Assembly: GCF_000376385.1 (NCBI RefSeq)
Contig: NZ_AQWN01000004.1
Coordinates: 1-64,000, forward strand
DNA length: 64,000 bases
Direction: 5' to 3'
From: Desulfurispora thermophila DSM 16022
Lineage (GTDB): Bacteria > Bacillota > Desulfotomaculia > Desulfotomaculales > Desulfurisporaceae
This document shows, one piece after another, positions 54,150-62,446 of this stretch. How positions within the stretch are numbered: position 1 is the first letter of the stretch; each line of letters starts with the position of its first letter. The notes below the pieces were generated by a model. It made no database searches. It saw only the letters and a program-made list of their open reading frames with translations, and had not been told where the DNA came from. A program made the translations under genes and the position numbers.

Positions 54150-55319
54150 ATGCGCCTGGGCTATTTTTGCAGCTACACTCCCGAGGAAATACTGCTGGCC
54201 GCCGGTTGCCAGCCGGTACGGCTTTTCCCCACCTGTGCGCCTGGGGACAAGGCTGAGCGGCACTTGCAAAATTTTGCCTGCGGCTATGCCCGCAGCGCGC
54301 TGGAATATGTGCTGGGCGGAACCATGGAGGGGTTGGACGGCGTGATTATCCCGGCCGCCTGTGACTCCATGCGGGCGGTGGCGGAGATTTTGCGCCTGAA
54401 CTTTCCCGCCCGCTTTGTGTTTTTTCTCAACCTGCCCCTGCGCCTGGACAGCCCGGGGGCCGGACAGTTCTATGTCAGTGAGCTGACCGCGCTTAAGCGG
54501 GCCCTGGAGAAACATACCGGGCGTACGGTGACGGCACGGCGGCTGGCGGATGCCATGGCACTCACCGCCCGCTTTCAGGCGGGGCTGTGGCAACTGTGGT
54601 ACGGGGTAAAACAAACAATTGCCGCAGATGTCGTGCCGGGAATAGTACCTCCGGCGGCGGAAGGGGCAGCATCTGAGCAGTGCGGGGAATCTGCTGGAGG
54701 GGACGATATTGATGCTGGCTGGCCTGCGGTGCGCCGCTTTGCTCTCCTGCAGCGCTGGCTAAGCCAGGACCGGCAGGCAGCGCTGGCCGAGCTGCAGCAG
54801 CTGCTGAGCGAGTTGCCCGCTGGTGCGGGGGAAGGGGCGACAGGTGGCCGTGTGCTGGCCGTTGGCGCCAGTCTGGCCGATGTGGCCTGGTTGGAGATAC
54901 TGGAGAAGGGTGGCCTGCAGGTGGTGGGTGACGACCTGTGCAGCGGTAGCCGTTATTTTATGAGCGTTCTTCAAACCGTTCCTGCCAGGCCGGGGCCGGA
55001 TGAGGATCTGAACGCTTTGCTTGAACAGCTGGCCGAGCGCTATGTCCACCGTGTACCCTGCCCCACCAAATACCCTTCAGCAAAACGCCAGGCTTTCTGG
55101 CAGTGGCTCTACCGGCACTGCCGGCCCCGGGGCGTGGTCTATTTCCAGAACATCTACTGTGAGCCGCACGGCTTTGATTTACCCCACTTGAAAGCCTGGT
55201 GGGCGGAAAAGGGCCTGCCGCTGCTGCGCCTGGATGTGGAACCGGGCCGGCCGCCCGGCGAGGCCGAACTGACGCGGGTGCAGGCTTTTGCCGAAATGCT
55301 GGGGGGTGCGGGGGCATGA
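54150..55319 (+). CDS. 2-hydroxyacyl-CoA dehydratase D-component-like subunit (HgdB family)
   Basis: 389 residues from the ATG at 54150. YFCSYTPEEILLAAGCQPV, then DGVIIPAACDSMRAVAEIL and GVVYFQNIYCEPHGF are typical of HgdA/HgdB and BcrB/C subunits, with cysteines that bind a [4Fe-4S] cluster. Such proteins reduce or dehydrate CoA thioesters after activation by an ATP-dependent activator (HgdC type), and the double-cubane protein relatives do other reductions. No activator gene lies nearby, so the partner is elsewhere or the protein belongs to another subgroup. It overlaps the next gene by four bases (ATGA), as coupled subunits do. Confidence 0.8.
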   Translation: MRLGYFCSYTPEEILLAAGCQPVRLFPTCAPGDKAERHLQNFACGYARSALEYVLGGTMEGLDGVIIPAACDSMRAVAEILRLNFPARFVFFLNLPLRLDSPGAGQFYVSELTALKRALEKHTGRTVTARRLADAMALTARFQAGLWQLWYGVKQTIAADVVPGIVPPAAEGAASEQCGESAGGDDIDAGWPAVRRFALLQRWLSQDRQAALAELQQLLSELPAGAGEGATGGRVLAVGASLADVAWLEILEKGGLQVVGDDLCSGSRYFMSVLQTVPARPGPDEDLNALLEQLAERYVHRVPCPTKYPSAKRQAFWQWLYRHCRPRGVVYFQNIYCEPHGFDLPHLKAWWAEKGLPLLRLDVEPGRPPGEAELTRVQAFAEMLGGAGA

Positions 55320-56515
55320 AAAGCAAAAAACTCAAGTGTGCGGGGCAGCTGAAAAACCTGGGCATGGGCTATTACATGGGGGCCATGGCGGCCAAGAGCG
55401 CCGGTCAGCCCGTGGCCTGGATCACCAGCGGTGCGCCGGTGGAAATGCTTTACGCCCACGGTGTCTTCCCCTTTTATCCGGAGAACTACGGCACACTGTG
55501 CGGCAGTCGCCGCCAGTCCCAGGAGCTGTGTCAGGCCGCCGAGGCCCACGGTTATAACCAGGATCTCTGCTCATATGCCCGTTGCACCCTGGGCTCAGTG
55601 CTGGAGGGCAAAGGGCCGCTGGGGCCGTTGCCGCCCCCCGACTTACTGGTGACGGCCAAGAACATCTGCCACACCGTGATCAAATGGTGGGAAGTGCTGG
55701 CCCGTCACTATAATTGCCCGCTCTTTGTGCTGGACACGCCCTTTGTGCGGGGCGAGGTCACGCCGCAGCAGCTGGATTATGTGGCCGGGCAACTGCGCGA
55801 ACTGGCCGACTTTCTGGAGCGGGTTACCGGACGCCCCTTCGATCTGGATAAATTCCGGGCCACCCTGGAGTTGGCCGACCGGGGGGCCGCCCTGTGGCAG
55901 CAGGTGCTGGACAGCCGCCGCCACCGTCCCTGCCCGCTCACCTCGCTGGACATGTTCACGGGCATGTTCCCCATTGTCACCCTGCGGGGCACCGAGTACT
56001 GCCCGCAGTTTTACAGTGTCCTGCTGTCCGAAGTGCAGGAAAGAATAGCCGCCGGTGAGGGAGCGGTGGAGGGGGAAAAGCACCGCCTGCTCTGGGACAA
56101 CATCGCCATCTGGTATAACTTCGGCCTGATGGAGCATTTCCACGCCCGGGGCGCCGTCTTTGTGGCCGAAACCTACACCGCGGCCTGGGGGCATTACCGC
56201 TTCGCGGTAGATGAGGGCGACATATGGCAGACCTACGCCCGGCCCTATACCGAAACGCTGTTGAATATCGACCTGGACCTGCGCTATGCCCAGATGGCCA
56301 GGGCCATCCGCGACTTTGTTATTGACGGTGTGGTGTTGCACTCCAACCGCAGCTGCAAGACCTACTCCCTGGGCCAGCTGGATCTGGCCCGCCGCCTGCA
56401 GAGCGAGCTGGGTATACCCGTGCTGCTGCTGGAGGCCGACATGACCGATCCCCGCGCCTTTGCCGAAGGCCCGGCCCTCACCCGGATAGAGGCTTTTCTG
56501 GAGATGCTGGGGTAG
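55316..56515 (+). CDS. 2-hydroxyacyl-CoA dehydratase D-component-like subunit (second)
   Basis: 399 residues. ITSGAPVEMLYAHGVFPFY, LCSYARCTLGSVLEG with two cysteines, HSNRSCKTYSLGQLDL and the ending VLLLEADMTDPRAFAEG match the other large-subunit type of the family. Both subunits together would carry the iron-sulfur clusters of one heterodimer. The substrate is unknown. Context gives no CoA transferase. Expression appears independent of the cobalamin operon, because a terminator separates them. The start overlaps the preceding stop. Confidence 0.82.
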   Translation: MKSKKLKCAGQLKNLGMGYYMGAMAAKSAGQPVAWITSGAPVEMLYAHGVFPFYPENYGTLCGSRRQSQELCQAAEAHGYNQDLCSYARCTLGSVLEGKGPLGPLPPPDLLVTAKNICHTVIKWWEVLARHYNCPLFVLDTPFVRGEVTPQQLDYVAGQLRELADFLERVTGRPFDLDKFRATLELADRGAALWQQVLDSRRHRPCPLTSLDMFTGMFPIVTLRGTEYCPQFYSVLLSEVQERIAAGEGAVEGEKHRLLWDNIAIWYNFGLMEHFHARGAVFVAETYTAAWGHYRFAVDEGDIWQTYARPYTETLLNIDLDLRYAQMARAIRDFVIDGVVLHSNRSCKTYSLGQLDLARRLQSELGIPVLLLEADMTDPRAFAEGPALTRIEAFLEMLG

Positions 56516-56544
56516 GAAACCGAGGAATGTCAGGTGAAGAATAC

Positions 56545-56949
56545 ATGTCCAGACTCCATTTTACCCGTCGGGAGTTAACCAGAGCGTATAAAACGCATTA
56601 CGAAACCTATTTGTCATTGCAGGAGGAAAAGGGAGGAAGCACTGCTCTGTTGCTTTTTTATGCTGTAGAATGCGGCCTAAAGGCCGTTTGGATGAAGCGA
56701 AAAAATTGCGAAGAAACCCAAAAATGTCCGAATGTGATCGATTTCAGCCATGACTTGAATAGGATTTTAAGAGAGCTAAAGGTGAGACCGGAGCTTTTAT
56801 TGCCCAGGGGTAGAGTTGCCAAGAAACAAAGAACAGTGGATGTAAAATATCTTAATCAGGCTTTTAGATATGGTTATAATATAGAAAACCAACATAACAT
56901 TATACAGGGTTTGCTCCGGATAGTTGATTGGATGAAAGGGGAGATTTAA
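56545..56949 (+). CDS. HEPN-like domain protein
   Basis: 134 residues from the ATG at 56545 (AGGTG eight bases before); ATG 56527 in frame is also possible. All-helical, with the pattern LLLFYAVECGLKAVWMKR, then SHDLNRILRELKV, as in HEPN families (a helix with Glu/Cys-Gly-Leu-Lys followed by a His-Asp-Leu turn). The RNase motif R-x4-6-H is not clear, so nuclease activity is uncertain. Base composition is lower in GC than upstream genes. It is translationally close to the large ATPase gene downstream and is likely its partner. The function in defence or toxin activity is inference. Confidence 0.6.
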   Translation: MSRLHFTRRELTRAYKTHYETYLSLQEEKGGSTALLLFYAVECGLKAVWMKRKNCEETQKCPNVIDFSHDLNRILRELKVRPELLLPRGRVAKKQRTVDVKYLNQAFRYGYNIENQHNIIQGLLRIVDWMKGEI

Positions 56950-56954
56950 TGTAA
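56949..56954 (+). other. Start-stop element ATG-TAA before ATPase gene
   Basis: ATGTAA directly precedes, in frame, the ATG at 56955. GGGGAG lies five bases before the first ATG and 11 before the second, so ribosomes are expected to start on the ATG-TAA first. Confidence 0.5.
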
Positions 56955-59723
56955 ATGAAATTTCTTACCTGGCTGGATGTGGATATGTTTGTTCAGCAAA
57001 AGAGATATACACAAGAAAATTGGCCGGAATTCATTAATGATATGCGGGTTTATGTAGATGCACTGGAGGTTTACATTCCAGATGAGAAATATCTGGAACC
57101 AGCACGCAAGGTGCTGATAGAATGGTTTAAAGATTGGTATGATTCAGAAAAAAACCTGATTTATTTAGCCAGTGTTGAGCAGGGCGGTTTGGAGGTTTAT
57201 TTTGAAATTAGTGAAACAAAATCGGTAACTGACAGGGTAAAGCCGTTCAAGCCCTTTTTTAGCCAGGTAAAATTGTTTCCGGAAAATATACATGAATTAT
57301 CAGGTAATCGGGCGCTTTTCACCGAGGAAGTATTTCCGGTTCCGTTAACTTCTCATGCCAAATTATTTGCTTTTTATTCTTTTAAAGGTGGGGTAGGAAG
57401 AACCCTCCATTTGGTGGCAACGGTTAAATCTTTATTGGAGAAAATGGCTCCTCGGGAAAAAGAGGGGCAAATTTTAATAGTCGATGCTGATCTGGAGGCT
57501 CCGGGATTGACCTGGTGGGCCAGGGATACTGGAAATGTAGCCGATTTTTCGTTGTTGGATCTGCTAGCCATGGTCCATTATGATCCTTCGCCCGACTATC
57601 AAGGAACTATAAACTTTGCTCAAAAAGTGTTGAGTGGAGCAAGCTGGGATTTTGGATATAGCAAGTGTTATTTTTTGCCTGCCTTCAGGGATCACGATCA
57701 ACTGCTCAGATATCCGCTGCGACCCGAAAATTTGCTCAATGACCCGCAAAGGAGCTGGATTATAGGGGACCTGCTTTTTCGGTTGGGCGAAGCGCTGGGC
57801 GTAAAATATATATTTGTGGATCTGCGGGCTGGTTTGTCAGAGCTAGCTTCTCCATTGCTATTTGATCCCCGGGTAATTAGAGTAATTGTTACCAGTTTTT
57901 CTAAACAATCTCTGGATGGTACCGAGTTGGTGATAAAACAGTTATCCAAAGTAGTTCCTCCTTTTGAGCGGGTCAATGCAGGAGAATATTATGATCCCGC
58001 GGTGGTATTTTCCATGGTACCCAAAGAGTTGTCCGAAACCCAAATTTTTAATGACTGCATTGAGAGAATTATTTCTCTTTATCCAGACCGGGAACAGGTG
58101 GATCTGGGAACACCAACCAGAATCAGCGCTATTTCTACTTTTTTTGCTCAGGAGTTATTATATCTGGATAGTTTGGACTCGGCGTTGAATAAATTGAATG
58201 GCACGTCTGTCTTAAAGAAAATGAATGATTATATTACGGCTTTTTATGAAGGAGGGGAAAAACCGGCATCGGCTCCTTACGACGATAGGCAGATCAAACG
58301 CAAATTGGGTGAACTGAAGAAGGTGAGTGAAAAACTGGAATATGCCGAATCGGGCGGTGGTAGAGGCTTTTTGCCAACCCAGCCGATATATGAGCTGGGA
58401 AAGAAGTTTGTTCAACAGTTGCCATTGGCAGTAATGATTGGCTCAAAGGGTTCCGGAAAAACATATTTGTTTGTACAATTGTTGAACGCAGTCAGCTGGG
58501 GAGGCTTTTGCCGGGCATTATCCGAGAATGGCATAGCTAACGTAAACAGGTGGGCCTGTGATTTGAATGAGGAGCAAGCATTATTTTTTCCTTTGCTCGA
58601 GCCGGGCAATTTACAGGAAGTACCTGCAAAAATGGCCCAGGAGGCCCGGATGAAAGTGTTGAATAGGCTGGGTAAGAACAGCCTTTTCAGACGATTTAAT
58701 ATTATTGACATGTTGCGTGAAGCATTAAATTTACAAACTAACTGGCATATTTCGGAATGGCGGAATTTTTGGGTGCATCTGATTGGTAAGGCCCTGGATT
58801 TGCCGGAAAAAGGGGGCAGTGACTGGTTTACCCTTGATGAAATCCAAAGTACGCTAAAAAAGAACCACTTGAGAATAATTGTCATTATTGATGGTTTGGA
58901 AGAGATATTTCAGGAGATAAAAAGTAGCTACCGGCAGCAAATAGCCTTGTATGGTTTGCTGGAATTGCCCAGGGTTTTAAGTGATTTCAGGGAAAACAGT
59001 TTGGGCTTGATTTGCTTTGTGCGGCGCGATTTGGTAAAAGCCTCCATTAAACAAAATACCGAGCAGTTTGAAAATTATTATAAAAATTTTGTCCTTTCCT
59101 GGAATGCGGAAGATGCTTTGCGGCTGGTGCTCTGGTTATGTAATCAAGCCAGGGTTGTTGATATTCCTGTGGAACAGCTGCTGCAAATGGATCTTGACGA
59201 CCTGGTAAAAGGGCTATATCCGGTTTGGGGCCGCAAGCTGGGAAAAGATAACTCCAAAGAAGCCAGTACGGCAAACTGGGTGCTGGCTGTACTCTCCGAT
59301 TTTAATGGTCAGCTGCAGGCCCGGGATTTGGTGCGGTTTATGAAATATGCTGCCGAGGGAAGCAGGAAAGTAATCAATTATAAAGATCGTCTGTTGCAGC
59401 CGGCGGGTATCAGGGAGGCTATCGGTCCGTGCAGTGAGAAGAAGATCGAAGAATATGAGCAGGAATTTGCTAATTTAAAAAAAGTATTTGATAAATTGAG
59501 ATCTATTGACAAAACGTTTAAAAAAGTGCCTTTTAGTGTAGATCGTCTGAAACTATCCCTCCAGGAAATTGATTTGCTGGAAGCAGCGGGTGTGATCCAG
59601 GAAGTAGGGGATCGCTATTATATTCATGAGATTTTCCGCCGCGGCCTGGGTTTTGAACTGGAACGGGGGGCCCGCCCGAAAGTTTTGGCATTGAAAAAGA
59701 AGCACCTTCCCGCTACCTCATGA
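56955..59723 (+). CDS. KGGVGR-motif and second P-loop ATPase, candidate defence protein
   Basis: 922 residues. N-terminal part (about 1-135) of unknown fold. ParA-like SIMIBI domain with the deviant Walker A K144-G-G-V-G-R-T150 and ILIVDADLEAPGLTWW near 175, VKYIFVDLRAGLSE near 280, matching proteins called KGGVGR-motif variant AAA ATPases. After a linker comes a second P-loop domain, IGSKGSGKTYLF near 496-507, with a Walker-B-like RIIVIIDGLEEIF near 640. The C-terminal part is helical. Several such ATPases are encoded next to effector domains in bacterial conflict systems. It is AT-rich relative to the neighbours and follows the HEPN-like gene directly, suggesting a transferred two-gene unit. 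Its end overlaps the convergent feoB open frame. Confidence 0.7.
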   Translation: MKFLTWLDVDMFVQQKRYTQENWPEFINDMRVYVDALEVYIPDEKYLEPARKVLIEWFKDWYDSEKNLIYLASVEQGGLEVYFEISETKSVTDRVKPFKPFFSQVKLFPENIHELSGNRALFTEEVFPVPLTSHAKLFAFYSFKGGVGRTLHLVATVKSLLEKMAPREKEGQILIVDADLEAPGLTWWARDTGNVADFSLLDLLAMVHYDPSPDYQGTINFAQKVLSGASWDFGYSKCYFLPAFRDHDQLLRYPLRPENLLNDPQRSWIIGDLLFRLGEALGVKYIFVDLRAGLSELASPLLFDPRVIRVIVTSFSKQSLDGTELVIKQLSKVVPPFERVNAGEYYDPAVVFSMVPKELSETQIFNDCIERIISLYPDREQVDLGTPTRISAISTFFAQELLYLDSLDSALNKLNGTSVLKKMNDYITAFYEGGEKPASAPYDDRQIKRKLGELKKVSEKLEYAESGGGRGFLPTQPIYELGKKFVQQLPLAVMIGSKGSGKTYLFVQLLNAVSWGGFCRALSENGIANVNRWACDLNEEQALFFPLLEPGNLQEVPAKMAQEARMKVLNRLGKNSLFRRFNIIDMLREALNLQTNWHISEWRNFWVHLIGKALDLPEKGGSDWFTLDEIQSTLKKNHLRIIVIIDGLEEIFQEIKSSYRQQIALYGLLELPRVLSDFRENSLGLICFVRRDLVKASIKQNTEQFENYYKNFVLSWNAEDALRLVLWLCNQARVVDIPVEQLLQMDLDDLVKGLYPVWGRKLGKDNSKEASTANWVLAVLSDFNGQLQARDLVRFMKYAAEGSRKVINYKDRLLQPAGIREAIGPCSEKKIEEYEQEFANLKKVFDKLRSIDKTFKKVPFSVDRLKLSLQEIDLLEAAGVIQEVGDRYYIHEIFRRGLGFELERGARPKVLALKKKHLPATS

Positions 59724-61952
59724 AGCGGCTATTGGGGGGAGCTTCAGGACACAGCCATTTAATATCATTAACTGGTTGCATTCGCCAGTATCCGATGCAA
59801 ATGGCCGATCAGCAGCAGAAAGAGCAGTCTGCCGGTCGGCCATTTTGCTTAACCCGGTTATCCGAGATCTACCCGGCGCGGATTTTCGCCGGACTGGTGG
59901 GCTGGCGGTGTGAGTGAGGAGAAAGTGCAGCGGCAGGTAGGGGGGCAGGAGCCGCACTGGCAACTGCCGCGTCGTTTCAGCCAGCTGCGCATGCCCAGGA
60001 AACTGGCTGCCAGGATCAGGGTGAAGATCAACCAGCTTGTCATTGTCAACCCGGTTCACCCCCCCCAGACCGATGAGGCGGCCGACCTGGAAGATCAGCA
60101 GGGAGACCAGCCAGGCCAGGGAGAAAGTGTAAACCGCGCTCAAAAGCGCCCATCGCCATCCCAGCTCTTTTTTGATCGTGGCCAGCGCAGCGGCGCAAGG
60201 CGTGTAGAGCAGCACAAAAACCAGGAAGCTGTAAGCGCTCAGGGTGGTGAAAGAAGCACCCAGGGCGGTTTTGAGCTGGGCAGCCAGGGCGGCTTCTTCG
60301 GCCAGATCCCCGGCGCCGTAAATCACACCCAGGGTGGAAATCACGGCTTCCTTGGCCAGAATGCCGGTTAGCACGGCTACGCCGTTTTGCCAGGTGTCCA
60401 GGCCATGCCAGGCGAAGATGGGGGCAATCATCTGGCCCAGTTGCTTTAACAGGCTTTGCTCGGGTTCTGTCGGTCCCGAAAAATTGTAATTGCTCAAAAC
60501 CCAGATCAGCACGGACATGCTGAAAATAATGGTACCGGCCTTGACCAGGAAGCTGCGCCCCTTTTCCCAGGTTTGGAGGGCCAGGGTGCGCCAGTCGGGG
60601 CGGCGGTAGGGCGGGAGCTCCATCAAGAATACGGGCTGGGGTCCTCTAAAGAGCCATCTTTTGAACAGCAAGGCCGTGGCGACGGATATGAGGATGCCCA
60701 GCAGGTACAGGCTGAGGAGCAGCGGAGTCTCCCGGCCCGGGAAAAAGGCAGCAGCAAAGACGGCGTAAACCGGCAGGCGGGCGCTGCAAGATATGAAGGG
60801 AGCCGCAAGCACAGTAATCCGGCGATCTACTTCCGTATCCAGCACCCGGGCGCCCATGATGGCCGGCACATTGCAACCAAACCCCATCATTAAAGGTAAA
60901 AAGGCTTTGCCCGAAAGACCTATCCGGCGCATCAAACGATCCATCAGAAAAGCTACCCGGGCCATGTAGCCACTGGCGTCCAGCAAGCTGAGCAGAGCAA
61001 AAAAGACAAAAATTAAAGGGGCAAATACCAGAACACTGCCCACACCTCCGATGATCCCTTCCTGTACCAGTCCGACCAGCCAGGAGGGAGCAGAGGCCTG
61101 GTCCAGCAACCTTCCCGCTCCCTGGCTGAGTGGACCGCTGATCAATGTGTCCAGGAGATCGGCCAGGGGCTGCCCCACCCAGCGGAAAGTAATTTCAAAC
61201 ACCAAAAACAGGATGGCGGCAAACACGGGCAGCCCCACTACGGGGTGGGTGAGCAGATCATCCAGCTTATCTCCCAGCTTCGGGGCGGCCTGTGCCGTAC
61301 TGCGGGTAAGGCACTGGGCCAGCAGTTGTTCGATAAACTGGTAGCGGGACAGGATGAGCGCTTCCTCCAGGGCTTCCGGGTCATGATGTTGTTGTTTGAC
61401 CTGTTCAATCTGCTGCAGATAATTTTGCAGTGCAGGAGGGGTGGGCCGGGGCAAAGTACCGGGTATGTAGCGGGTCAGATAGCCAATCAGGTTGTTCAGC
61501 CCTTCTGCCCGTGTGGCTATGCTGGTAACTACCGGTACTCCCAGTAACTCCTGCAGGCGGGTGCCATCTATCCGGTAGCCCTTCTGGTCGGCTTCGTCCA
61601 TCATGTTGAGAGTGATCACAAGGGGCAGCCTTTTTTCCAGCAATTGCACTGTCAGATACAGGTTGCGCTCCAGGTGGGCAGCATCCACAATATTCACCAG
61701 CAACTGGGGCGGAGTGTCGGTCAGGTAGTCTTGTACAATCTTTTCCTCCAGCGAGGTGGCCTGCAGGCTGTAAATACCCGGCAGGTCGATGATGGCGATT
61801 TGTTTTTCCGGACGGGTAAGGAAGCCGCTTCTTTTTTCCACGGTTACGCCCGGCCAGTTGCCCACTTGCTGACGGGCTCCGGTCAGGCGATTGAATATAG
61901 TCGATTTACCAGTATTGGGGTTGCCCACCAGGGCCACAGATAAAGTAGACAA
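59718..61952 (-). CDS. feoB: Ferrous iron transport protein B (FeoB), 3' end affected by a G-tract
   Basis: The open frame gives 744 residues. GTP-binding domain with LVGNPNTGKSTIFNRLTG, the G2/G3 region VEKRSGFLTRPE and DLPGIYSL, and the NMMDEA motif. About eight membrane segments follow, with gating motifs such as PLMMGFGCNVPAIMGARV and AAPFISCSARLPVYA. FeoB takes up Fe2+. The normal ending GRLIGLGG lies at a run of eight G (60059-60066 on the other strand). One G fewer would give a TGA at once (631 residues), whereas this sequence reads on for 110 unrelated residues across the Cys-rich gene. TTG start, AAGGGGG upstream. Confidence 0.9.
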   Translation of the reverse strand: MSTLSVALVGNPNTGKSTIFNRLTGARQQVGNWPGVTVEKRSGFLTRPEKQIAIIDLPGIYSLQATSLEEKIVQDYLTDTPPQLLVNIVDAAHLERNLYLTVQLLEKRLPLVITLNMMDEADQKGYRIDGTRLQELLGVPVVTSIATRAEGLNNLIGYLTRYIPGTLPRPTPPALQNYLQQIEQVKQQHHDPEALEEALILSRYQFIEQLLAQCLTRSTAQAAPKLGDKLDDLLTHPVVGLPVFAAILFLVFEITFRWVGQPLADLLDTLISGPLSQGAGRLLDQASAPSWLVGLVQEGIIGGVGSVLVFAPLIFVFFALLSLLDASGYMARVAFLMDRLMRRIGLSGKAFLPLMMGFGCNVPAIMGARVLDTEVDRRITVLAAPFISCSARLPVYAVFAAAFFPGRETPLLLSLYLLGILISVATALLFKRWLFRGPQPVFLMELPPYRRPDWRTLALQTWEKGRSFLVKAGTIIFSMSVLIWVLSNYNFSGPTEPEQSLLKQLGQMIAPIFAWHGLDTWQNGVAVLTGILAKEAVISTLGVIYGAGDLAEEAALAAQLKTALGASFTTLSAYSFLVFVLLYTPCAAALATIKKELGWRWALLSAVYTFSLAWLVSLLIFQVGRLIGLGGVNRVDNDKLVDLHPDPGSQFPGHAQLAETTRQLPVRLLPPYLPLHFLLTHTASPPVRRKSAPGRSRITGLSKMADRQTALSAADRPFASDTGECNQLMILNGCVLKLPPIAAS
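59801..59848 (+). terminator. Possible terminator after the ATPase gene
   Basis: ATGGCCGA and TCGGCCAT as arms, with a 27-base loop, then TTTGCTT. Weak because of the long loop. Confidence 0.4.
59858..60049 (-). CDS. FeoB-associated Cys-rich membrane protein
   Basis: 63 residues. One membrane segment (LIFTLILAASFLGM) followed by CQCGSCPPTCRC, the pattern of the small FeoB-associated family found after feoB in Firmicutes. Role unclear, but it probably helps ferrous iron transport at the membrane. The start may be TTG 60049 (nine bases after the G-tract) or ATG 60043. It overlaps the feoB open frame in a different frame only because feoB has no stop where it is expected, just upstream. Confidence 0.8.
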   Translation of the reverse strand: MTMTSWLIFTLILAASFLGMRSWLKRRGSCQCGSCPPTCRCTFSSLTPPAHQSGENPRRVDLG

Positions 61953-61953
61953 A

Positions 61954-62199
61954 CTATTTCCCCCTTTCTCGGGTGTGCGGGATAACCATGATTTGTGCGG
62001 CCTCTGCCCGGCGCAGGGATAACCGGTAGGACTTCACTTCCACTTCCATGGGATCGCCCAGGGGGGCCAGGCGGATCACCTTTACCAGGGCTCCCTTGAT
62101 TAATCCCATGGCCATAAACCGTCCCCTTTCCTGGCCGCTGACCAGCAACTGCTGTACCGTACCGCTTTCGCCCGGCCGCAAATCTTTCAGGGTAATCAT
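61954..62199 (-). CDS. feoA: FeoA family protein (first of two)
   Basis: 81 residues from the ATG at 62199 (AGGAGG six bases upstream). SH3-like FeoA: ITLKDLRPGESGTVQQL, then GRFMAMGLIKGALVKV and an ending strand IMVIPH. FeoA assists FeoB by binding at the membrane. It lies directly before feoB, with only one base between. The longer open frame starting at 62217 overlaps the other feoA. Confidence 0.92.
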   Translation of the reverse strand: MITLKDLRPGESGTVQQLLVSGQERGRFMAMGLIKGALVKVIRLAPLGDPMEVEVKSYRLSLRRAEAAQIMVIPHTRERGK

Positions 62200-62200
62200 G

Positions 62201-62440
62201 TCACCCCTCCTGCTCACTGGACCAGACTCTCACCGAGCGGGCGGTATCCTGGCCCAACATCAAGATACTATCGCGCACTTTGATCATGACCGTACCGCCG
62301 CAATTGCGCAGCAGCAGCAGCAGCGGAGTGCCGGGCAAGAGCCCCATTTCTTCCAGTTGTCTTTTCCTTTTCTGGTCGGCCCGGATACCCAAAATGCAGG
62401 CTCTTTGCCGGCATCTCAGCCCCACCAGGTTTTTTTCCAT
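62201..62440 (-). CDS. FeoA family protein (second)
   Basis: 79 residues. Shares the FeoA fold (CILGIRADQKRKRQLEEM, then GLLPGTPLLLLLRN and DSILMLGQDTARSVRVW) but differs in sequence from the first one. Two FeoA-like proteins ahead of FeoB are common in clostridial operons. GGAAAGGTG lies about 11 bases before the ATG. It is the second gene after the MCP-like gene, and the third is the other feoA. Confidence 0.9.
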   Translation of the reverse strand: MEKNLVGLRCRQRACILGIRADQKRKRQLEEMGLLPGTPLLLLLRNCGGTVMIKVRDSILMLGQDTARSVRVWSSEQEG

Positions 62441-62446
62441 GGGATA

